64,000 bases of DNA from Methylophilus medardensis (GTDB lineage Bacteria; Pseudomonadota; Gammaproteobacteria; Burkholderiales; Methylophilaceae), in NCBI RefSeq assembly GCF_006363915.1, contig NZ_CP040946.1. One strand, 5' to 3'. A model generated the notes under the pieces. It was given only the letters and a program-made list of their open reading frames with translations, made no database searches and had not been told where the DNA came from. Positions 58,092-64,000 of the stretch are shown here, piece after piece. Position numbers and translations under genes: made by a program. Numbering within the stretch: position 1 is the first letter of the stretch; each line of letters starts with the position of its first letter.

Positions 58092-59270
58092 ATGACGATA
58101 CGGCCGTGGACGATTCAGTGGTGTTGGGCCTGCGCGATGGTGGTGCTGCAATCGGTTGCAGTCCACGCCGTCGGCGCCGAATTTTCGCAGCCGTCGTTGG
58201 CAGTCAGTGTGGCTGCCGATGCCGCAGGGCGCGTATACCAGACACAGTTGCGGCAAGGTCAACTATGGCTGCTTAGCAGTGACGATGGGGGTAAGCATTT
58301 TAGCCGCGAGGTAGCGGTCAGCCCGCAGCAGCCCAAAGGTGGGGCAGTGGCTGAGGCCTCGCCTATAGTAGCTATCGGAGGGCCGGACGAGCTCTTTGTC
58401 AGTTGGACGGAGCGCTTGCCTAACCACCAAGCAGGAGATCTCTGGCTCGCCCGCTCAGGCGATGCGGGCAAGCATTTTGATCCGCCCTATCTCGTGCTGC
58501 AACATCAGGACGACATCGCCACGCGGTATGCCGCGATGCAAGCCACGGCTGACGGTAGTATCACGATTGCATGGCTGGATGCTCGCGACAAAGCTGCGAA
58601 CCAGGCCTCCACTGGTGCCGCCATTTATTATGCGGTGTCTCGCGACCATGGCCAGCATTTTAGTCCCGAACAAAAGTTGGCTGAACATGGCTGTGAGTGC
58701 TGCGCGTTAGCCATGGCCAGCCAAGCAGACGGCACCGTGGCCTTATTGTGGCAGCATGTGTTTGACAATGCAGAGCGTGACCAAGCGATGGCTGAGATCC
58801 GAGCCACCGGCAAACCGATGGTGGTGCGCGCGAGCTATGGTCATTGGAAAATGGCTGGTTGTTCGTCATATGGGGCAGCCATTGCAGTGGGTGCGGGGTT
58901 TGGTTATCACTTGGCCTATTATGATGGGGCAGGTGAAAAGCCTGGCTTACGCATTGCGCGGATGGATGGTGAGGCATGGGTCACGTCGCCCCCAAGACGT
59001 TTTGGTGATGCGCAACGCAATGCGAATTTTCCGGCCCTAATGAGCGCTGGCGAACAAGTCTGGTTGGCTTGGCAAGAGCATGATAGTCATGGGGCTGATA
59101 TTGTTGCGATGACCTCAGACGATGGCGGTAGGACCTGGGGCAACCCAGTGGTTATGCTGCACAGCTTGAGCAAATTAGACTATCCGCAATGGATTCAACT
59201 GCAAGGACAGGCCATATTGGTTTTGCACACGGCCGACAAAGGCTTGCAACTGCTGCCTTTTGTGCCCTAA
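58092..59270 (+). CDS. Sialidase-like BNR-repeat propeller protein, exported
   Basis: A 392-residue exported protein. The signal peptide (CWACAMVVLQSVAVHAVGA) is followed by Asp-box repeats: SSDDGGKHFSREV, RSGDAGKHFDPPY, SRDHGQHFSPEQ and SDDGGRTWGNPV, as in exo-alpha-sialidases and related six-blade propellers. A cysteine motif HGCECC (Cys201, Cys203, Cys204) and a later Cys257 are conserved-looking and could bind metal or form disulfides. Sialidase activity itself is doubtful, since no catalytic Arg triad or Tyr/Glu pair is obvious. The ATG at 58092 is preferred to longer in-frame starts upstream because it starts directly at the signal peptide. Confidence 0.78.
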   Translation: MTIRPWTIQWCWACAMVVLQSVAVHAVGAEFSQPSLAVSVAADAAGRVYQTQLRQGQLWLLSSDDGGKHFSREVAVSPQQPKGGAVAEASPIVAIGGPDELFVSWTERLPNHQAGDLWLARSGDAGKHFDPPYLVLQHQDDIATRYAAMQATADGSITIAWLDARDKAANQASTGAAIYYAVSRDHGQHFSPEQKLAEHGCECCALAMASQADGTVALLWQHVFDNAERDQAMAEIRATGKPMVVRASYGHWKMAGCSSYGAAIAVGAGFGYHLAYYDGAGEKPGLRIARMDGEAWVTSPPRRFGDAQRNANFPALMSAGEQVWLAWQEHDSHGADIVAMTSDDGGRTWGNPVVMLHSLSKLDYPQWIQLQGQAILVLHTADKGLQLLPFVP

Positions 59271-59305
59271 GTAATACAAAATCAGCCACATTTGATCTAC
59301 CTCTA

Positions 59306-59333
59306 TTGAAAACGCAAAAACCCGCCGCATTAT
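59306..59333 (+). promoter_or_regulatory. Probable heat-shock (sigma-32) promoter of clpB
   Basis: TTGAAAA at 59306-59312 and CCGCATTAT at 59325-59333, 12 bases apart, agree well with the sigma-32 consensus (CTTGAAA and CCCCATNT). The clpB start is 53 bases further on. Confidence 0.6.
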
Positions 59334-59385
59334 AGGGTTATCCCGCCTCGTCTGAGGCACCATTAAAATAATGAAAGGGTTTGCC

Positions 59386-61968
59386 ATGCGTTTTGATAAA
59401 CTCACCACCAAATTTCAACAGGCACTCGCCGATGCGCAAAGCATGGCTGTGGGTGCTGACCATCCCACCATAGAAGCGCCGCATTTGTTGCTGGCAATGC
59501 TCAATCAAGACGATAGCGGCGTGGCCGCCTTGTTATCGCGCGCAGGGGCGCAAGTGAGCGCGCTAAAAAACGGTTTGCAAGCCGCCATTGAGGCATTGCC
59601 TAAAGTGAGCGAAAACAGCGGCGATGTGGCGGTTTCGCGTGACCTGAATAACCTGTTAAATGTCACTGACAAACTCGCGCAAAAAAGTGGCGATAGCTAC
59701 ATTGCCAGTGAAATGTTTTTATTGGCCTTGGTCGACGACAAAGGGCACACCGGCAAATTACTCAAACAGCACGGCCTCAATAAAGCCGCGTTAGAGCAAG
59801 CCATTAAAGCCGTGCGTGGCAATGACGGCGTCAACAGCCAAGAAGCCGAGGGCCAACGCGAGGCGCTCAAAAAATATACTTTAGACCTGACTGAGCGGGC
59901 CCGTGCCGGCAAGCTGGACCCTGTGATTGGGCGAGATGATGAAATTCGCCGCGCGATTCAAGTGTTACAACGCCGCACTAAAAACAATCCGGTGCTGATT
60001 GGTGAGCCCGGTGTCGGCAAAACGGCCATCGTCGAAGGATTGGCGCAACGCATTGTCAACGGTGAGGTGCCTGATTCACTTAAAAATAAGAAAGTGCTCA
60101 GTTTGGATATGGCCTCTTTGTTGGCGGGGGCTAAATACCGTGGTGAATTTGAAGAGCGCTTGAAGTCTGTGCTGAAGGAGCTGGCGCAAGACGAAGGCCA
60201 AACCATTGTGTTTATTGATGAAATTCACACCATGGTCGGCGCCGGCAAAAGTGAGGGTGCGATGGATGCCGGCAATATGCTCAAACCCGCTTTAGCGCGC
60301 GGTGAGTTGCATTGTGTCGGTGCCACCACGCTCGACGAATATCGCAAATATATTGAAAAAGATGCTGCGCTTGAACGTCGGTTTCAAAAGGTATTGGTGG
60401 ACGAGCCGAGTGTTGAAGCGACCATCGCCATTTTGCGTGGTTTACAGGAAAAATACGAGCTGCATCACGGGGTTGAAATTACCGACCCGGCCATTGTTGC
60501 TGCGGCAGAATTATCGCATCGCTACATCACGGACCGTTTCTTGCCCGATAAAGCGATTGACTTGATTGACGAGGCGGCTTCACGCATCAAGATGGAAATC
60601 GACTCCAAGCCTGAAGTGATGGATAAACTGGATCGGCGCTTGATTCAACTCAAAATTGAACGCGAAGCCGTGCGCCGCGAGAAGGACGAAGCCAGCCAGA
60701 AACGCTTTGGTTTGATTGAAGATGAGATTGCCAAACTTGAAAAAGAATACGCCGATCTTGACGAGGTTTGGAAAGCTGAAAAAGCGGCGGTACAAGGCTC
60801 TGCTGGGGTAAAAGAGGCGATTGAGAAAATCAAACTGGACATGGAAACTGCCACACGCAAAGGCGATTGGCAAAAGGTGTCTGAGCTACAGTATGGCAAG
60901 TTGCCTCAGCTCGAAGCCCAATTGAAGCAGGCCTCATCGGTCGAAGCACATGGCGTGGTTAAACATAAAATGTTGCGTACCGAGGTCGGGGCAGACGAAA
61001 TCGCCGAGGTCGTCAGTCGGGCCACGGGGATTCCGGTCAGCAAAATGATGACCGGTGAGCGCGAAAAATTGCTCAATATGGAAGACCGTCTGCATGCACG
61101 TGTCGTCGGCCAGGACGAAGCCGTGCGGCTAGTATCGGATGCGATCCGCCGTTCACGTAGTGGATTGAGTGATCCAAACCGACCCTACGGCAGCTTTTTG
61201 TTTCTGGGGCCGACCGGCGTGGGTAAAACAGAGCTGTGTAAAGCGCTGGCTAGTTTTCTGTTTGACAGCGAAGATCACTTGGTACGCGTAGACATGAGTG
61301 AATTTATGGAGAAGCATTCGGTCTCCCGCCTGATTGGTGCCCCTCCGGGCTATGTCGGCTATGAGGAGGGCGGCACGCTAACCGAGGCTGTGCGTCGCAA
61401 ACCCTATTCCGTTGTACTGCTGGATGAGGTTGAAAAAGCCCACCCGGATGTTTTCAATGTGTTGCTGCAAGTGCTGGATGATGGCCGATTAACCGATGGT
61501 CAGGGCCGCACCATCGACTTTAAAAACACCGTTATCATCATGACTTCCAATCTGGGTGGTCAGATGATTCAAAGCATGGCCGATCAGGATTATCAGGTGG
61601 TGAAACTGGCAGTGATGGGCGAAGTTAAAACGCACTTCAGGCCAGAATTCATCAACCGGATTGATGAGGTGGTGGTGTTTCATTCTCTGGGGGAAGCGCA
61701 TGTGAAGTCGATTGCCAATATTCAGCTGCAGTTATTGGCCAAGCGCGTGACTGCCATGGATATGCACTTAGAGGTCAGCGATGCCGCCTTGGGTGAAATT
61801 GCCAATGCTGGTTTTGACCCGGTATATGGTGCGCGGCCATTAAAACGCGCTATCCAAAGTGAAATAGAGAATCCACTCGCCCGTGAAATTTTGGCCGGTC
61901 AGTTTGCGGCTAAAGATGTGATCCGCGTTGATTTTCAGGGTGGAAAAATGCAGTTTCGCAAGGGCTGA
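59386..61968 (+). CDS. clpB: ATP-dependent chaperone ClpB
   Basis: An 860-residue disaggregase working with DnaK. The N-domain (MRFDKLTTKFQQALADAQSM) is followed by NBD1 with GEPGVGKTA at about 206-214, IDEIHTMVGAG, then a coiled-coil middle domain (about 400-540, KLDRRLIQLKIEREAVRREK), then NBD2 with GPTGVGKTE at about 608-616, and RPEFINRIDE. The ATG at 59386 has GAAAGGG upstream; a longer in-frame start at 59371 is not needed. It is followed by a terminator and preceded by a heat-shock-like promoter. Confidence 0.97.
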   Translation: MRFDKLTTKFQQALADAQSMAVGADHPTIEAPHLLLAMLNQDDSGVAALLSRAGAQVSALKNGLQAAIEALPKVSENSGDVAVSRDLNNLLNVTDKLAQKSGDSYIASEMFLLALVDDKGHTGKLLKQHGLNKAALEQAIKAVRGNDGVNSQEAEGQREALKKYTLDLTERARAGKLDPVIGRDDEIRRAIQVLQRRTKNNPVLIGEPGVGKTAIVEGLAQRIVNGEVPDSLKNKKVLSLDMASLLAGAKYRGEFEERLKSVLKELAQDEGQTIVFIDEIHTMVGAGKSEGAMDAGNMLKPALARGELHCVGATTLDEYRKYIEKDAALERRFQKVLVDEPSVEATIAILRGLQEKYELHHGVEITDPAIVAAAELSHRYITDRFLPDKAIDLIDEAASRIKMEIDSKPEVMDKLDRRLIQLKIEREAVRREKDEASQKRFGLIEDEIAKLEKEYADLDEVWKAEKAAVQGSAGVKEAIEKIKLDMETATRKGDWQKVSELQYGKLPQLEAQLKQASSVEAHGVVKHKMLRTEVGADEIAEVVSRATGIPVSKMMTGEREKLLNMEDRLHARVVGQDEAVRLVSDAIRRSRSGLSDPNRPYGSFLFLGPTGVGKTELCKALASFLFDSEDHLVRVDMSEFMEKHSVSRLIGAPPGYVGYEEGGTLTEAVRRKPYSVVLLDEVEKAHPDVFNVLLQVLDDGRLTDGQGRTIDFKNTVIIMTSNLGGQMIQSMADQDYQVVKLAVMGEVKTHFRPEFINRIDEVVVFHSLGEAHVKSIANIQLQLLAKRVTAMDMHLEVSDAALGEIANAGFDPVYGARPLKRAIQSEIENPLAREILAGQFAAKDVIRVDFQGGKMQFRKG

Positions 61969-62002
61969 TCGTTTGTTGCGTTGAATGAACCAGCGTAGCG
62001 AT

Positions 62003-62037
62003 GAAAGGGTCATAGTGGTATGGCCCTTTCTTTTTTT
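62003..62037 (+). terminator. Intrinsic terminator after clpB
   Basis: A 10-bp stem, AAAGGGTCAT with ATGGCCCTTT (one G-T pair), and a long T-tract. Confidence 0.88.
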
Positions 62038-62057
62038 ATCGGGTGTAGAATGGAAAT

Positions 62058-62582
62058 ATGATGCCTACTTTTCACTTTTTGCGAGTCTTAATTGTCACGG
62101 GTTTATTGAGTATGCTAGCCGCTTGCGCCACGCAGCCCCCGCCACCGTTACAGATTGACCGTATTTCACCTGAGCAGCTATCGGCACTGGTGCCGCCTGC
62201 ACAGTCATCGCTGAGTTTGCAGCAGGTGGTCGACATGAGCAAGCAAGGTAAAACGGATGCTGAAATCATTGAGGCCATCAAACAGTCGCAATCACGCTAC
62301 TCGTTGACGCCCTCTGAGGTGCTAGATTGGCATCAGCAAGGCATCTCAAAAGGGGTGCTCGATTATATGCAGCAGGCCAATGCCTTGGCTGCGCAAAACG
62401 CAATCGCTGATGAAATCAATAAGCGCGAAAAAGCGCGCGTTGAGTCTGAAGCCAAGCTCAAACGCGAGCGCGACATGGCCAGATTGCGTAGCATGGACCC
62501 TTGGTTTTATGGCGGGCCGGGTTTTTACGGCGGCCCTTGGGGCTACCGCCCTTACTGGGGAGGCGGCTGGCGCTACTGGTAA
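62058..62582 (+). CDS. Predicted lipoprotein with C-terminal Gly/Tyr/Trp-rich tail
   Basis: A 174-residue protein with a type II signal peptide ending in the lipobox LAAC (about residues 20-23). The mature part has a helical hairpin (VDMSKQGKTDAEIIEAIKQS, LTPSEVLDWHQQGISKGVLD) and a charged coiled-coil (INKREKARVESEAKLKRERD), ending in a Gly/Tyr/Pro/Trp-rich tail (YGGPGFYGGPWGYRPYWGGG). Family not recognised; the tail may interact with cell-wall or surface polymers. It starts 21 bases after the clpB terminator. Confidence 0.82.
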   Translation: MMPTFHFLRVLIVTGLLSMLAACATQPPPPLQIDRISPEQLSALVPPAQSSLSLQQVVDMSKQGKTDAEIIEAIKQSQSRYSLTPSEVLDWHQQGISKGVLDYMQQANALAAQNAIADEINKREKARVESEAKLKRERDMARLRSMDPWFYGGPGFYGGPWGYRPYWGGGWRYW

Positions 62583-62648
62583 AGTATTTGGGATGCAACG
62601 ATCCCCGGTATAATGCGATTTTTATTTTGCTTGTCTCGGGAACGCTGC

Positions 62649-63068
62649 ATGCGACAAAGCCACGAAACACTTTCTATCGAAGCGCAGGGACGTCGACTCT
62701 ACGACATCACGCCGCAGGTGATGCAGTGGGTGCAACAGACGGGGATTGAACAGGGTTTACTCACGCTCTACATCCAACACACCTCTGCCAGTCTGTTGAT
62801 CAACGAAAATTACGACGGCGATGTGCTGGTCGATCTCGAAGCTTTTTTCAACCGCTTAGTGCCAGATGGGGATGCATTGTTTATTCACACCGTCGAAGGC
62901 CCTGACGATATGCCTGCGCATGTGCGCACGGCACTTACCCAGACCAGCTTGTCTATTCCGGTGTTGCAAGGCAAAGTCGCCTTGGGCCAATGGCAAGGCA
63001 TTTTCTTGTTTGAGCACCGCCACTTGCCTGCGCACCGTCGAGTGCTCATGCATGTGATCGGCGCGTAA
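62649..63068 (+). CDS. YjbQ family protein (secondary thiamine-phosphate synthase type)
   Basis: A 139-residue soluble protein. Signatures LYIQHTSASLLINENYD and EGPDDMPAHVRTALTQTSLS match the UPF0047/YjbQ family, with the end VLMHVIGA. Some members show weak thiamine-phosphate synthase activity, but the physiological role is open. The ATG at 62649 follows a GGGAACG segment; an upstream in-frame start at 62613 adds a non-conserved leader. It is followed after 32 bases by a small lipoprotein. Confidence 0.9.
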   Translation: MRQSHETLSIEAQGRRLYDITPQVMQWVQQTGIEQGLLTLYIQHTSASLLINENYDGDVLVDLEAFFNRLVPDGDALFIHTVEGPDDMPAHVRTALTQTSLSIPVLQGKVALGQWQGIFLFEHRHLPAHRRVLMHVIGA

Positions 63069-63100
63069 TTTATTGTTTTTTTGGATTGAAGCAGCGTGTA

Positions 63101-63379
63101 ATGAAGTTTTTTGTGAATGTGTGGTGTGTCGTGTGTGTGTTGGGTTTAGTGGCTTGTGAGGGCGAACAGTCCTCGACTAACGACCCTGTCGTGAGCCAGC
63201 CCGAGGCGGTCGTCAGCACCGGTGAGGCCCCGCCCGCGAGTGCCGGCGGTTATACGCCAACGGCTAATGAACATGTGCCTGGGATTACCATGTCGCAAGC
63301 GGCATTGGATCAAATATATGCCGAAGCCAAGCGCAATATGCCACTCCCTGTGATTCCGGACGACGCTCAAGCCCCCTAG
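63101..63379 (+). CDS. Small predicted lipoprotein
   Basis: A 92-residue protein with a lipoprotein signal ending in LVAC (FVNVWCVVCVLGLVACEGEQ). The mature part is short, acidic and disordered-looking (SQPEAVVSTGEAPPASAGGY), with a C-terminal helix (HVPGITMSQAALDQIYAEAK). No family recognised. It begins 32 bases after the YjbQ gene and could share its transcript. The ATG at 63101 is used; a TTG at 63086 is in frame. Confidence 0.72.
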   Translation: MKFFVNVWCVVCVLGLVACEGEQSSTNDPVVSQPEAVVSTGEAPPASAGGYTPTANEHVPGITMSQAALDQIYAEAKRNMPLPVIPDDAQAP

Positions 63380-63415
63380 TGGCTTTTATCTATCTAATCT
63401 GAAACCTAGCACCTG

Positions 63416-64000
63416 TTAACGCACGCTGCTCCATTGCAACGGATCAAAAGGAATGCTGTTTCGGCGCAACTCGTAATAGACGCCATTTTCAGCATTGCCG
63501 CCACTGTTGCCAACCGCGGCAATCGTATCTCCAGATTTGACACTTTGCCCGGCGCCCTTATACAAGGCCTCATTATTGCCATATAAGCTCATATAGCCAT
63601 TGCCATGGTCGATCACAATCAGGTTGCCAAAGCCGCGCATCCAATCAGCAAACACCACTTGACCCCCGGCCACCGATTTCACTTCACCGCCTTCTTGGGC
63701 GCGGATGAAAATGCCTTTCCAGCTCACGCCGGTATCCTTACGCGCAGTGCCAAACCGGTTAATCACATCGCCGCGCACCGGTAGCCGCAAGCGGCCGCGC
63801 AGTTGTGCAAAGTTTTCTTTGATTGCACTGTATTCGGGCAAGGTTTCGTTTTTAGCGACCACGGTACTGTTTTGATTGGCGGGCTCGCTCTCATCCACAT
63901 TGGTTTGTGGTGCGCGCTCAGAGGTACGGCCGCCGGTTTTTTTCTTGCGCGCCAATTCGGCAGCTTTTTTGGCGGCTACTTCTTTTTCGCGTTTGGCTTT
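63416..64000 (-). CDS. M23-family murein hydrolase activator, EnvC/NlpD-like (cut by window edge)
   Basis: The frame stays open to base 64000, so only the C-terminal 194 residues are visible. A Lys/Ala-rich, probably coiled-coil region (KREKEVAAKKAAELARKKKT) leads to a LytM/M23 domain: LRLPVRGDVINRFGTARKDT, GIFIRAQEGGEVKSVAGGQV, VIDHGNGYMSLYGNNEALY, VGNSGGNAENGVYYELRRN. The classical zinc ligands of M23 peptidases are partly lost (no HxxxD at the start of the domain, YELR rather than HLHFEI), which is the EnvC pattern: an activator of AmiA/AmiB amidases in cell separation rather than a peptidase. It lies convergent with the lipoprotein gene. Confidence 0.88.
   Translation of the reverse strand, partial: KAKREKEVAAKKAAELARKKKTGGRTSERAPQTNVDESEPANQNSTVVAKNETLPEYSAIKENFAQLRGRLRLPVRGDVINRFGTARKDTGVSWKGIFIRAQEGGEVKSVAGGQVVFADWMRGFGNLIVIDHGNGYMSLYGNNEALYKGAGQSVKSGDTIAAVGNSGGNAENGVYYELRRNSIPFDPLQWSSVR

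Noticed and set aside
1..64000. CRISPR array, rRNA, prophage or intact insertion sequence
   Set aside because: No regularly spaced repeats, rRNA signatures, integrase or transposase genes were found on either strand.

Overview
The window reads as a chromosomal segment of a betaproteobacterium, most likely of the family Methylophilaceae (Methylophilus/Methylotenera type). This rests on the gene families and their order (tgt-yajC-secD, a ccsA-like gene divergent from ffh, rplU-rpmA-obgE-proB, purEK, murJ-ribF-ileS-lspA), on two PEP-CTERM exported proteins, and on roughly even base composition. It is an inference, because there is no 16S gene in the window. No prophage, intact insertion sequence, CRISPR array or rRNA operon was seen.

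Layout. 1-10.2 kb is housekeeping: protein export (secD partial, yajC), queuosine (tgt), phospholipid (pssA), leucine (leuA), a drug/metabolite exporter, a HAD phosphatase, a porin-like barrel, a CcsA-like membrane protein, ffh and tRNA-Lys(TTT). 10.25-12.1 kb is a scar region. It holds a PEP-CTERM gene whose stop codon lies inside a 45-nt 3' fragment of a CAT-anticodon tRNA (an attachment-site-like remnant) and a decayed cytochrome-like reading frame. 12.1-16.6 kb holds a YflT-like stress protein and then an ECF sigma / ChrR-type cupin / alpha-beta hydrolase operon. A DUF3034 barrel and an exported truncated haemoglobin follow. The sigma gene and the DUF3034 gene share the promoter-like element TGCATC-N17-CGTA at nearly the same distance from their starts, so they probably form an autoregulated regulon. 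16.8-23.4 kb carries a second PEP-CTERM protein, rlmF, an OsmC-YcaO fusion, rhlE and a UPF0178 gene.

23.6-27.4 kb has two c-di-GMP enzymes. 27.5-28.4 kb is a compact three-gene operon of small proteins behind a textbook Fur box; its first and third proteins are paralogues. Then come a MarR regulator, an exonuclease/GIY-YIG protein, ccoG and a MocR regulator. 33.8-45.4 kb is core again: ribosomal proteins, Obg, proline, purine, MurJ, FAD synthesis, IleRS, signal peptidase II. 45.5-58 kb mixes three more c-di-GMP proteins, including an EAL/HD-GYP gene pair overlapping by 8 nt, with a probable copper-uptake cluster (DUF2946, small HTH regulator, TonB-dependent receptor, copper-uptake-associated protein, PepSY protein) whose intergenic regions are full of perfect hairpins. 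58-64 kb ends with a cysteine-containing BNR propeller protein, clpB behind a heat-shock-like promoter, two lipoproteins, a YjbQ protein and a partial M23/EnvC-like factor.

The most promising material for new biology is the Fur-box operon (27.5-28.4 kb), the ECF/haemoglobin regulon (12.7-16.6 kb) and the hairpin-punctuated copper locus (48.7-53.7 kb).
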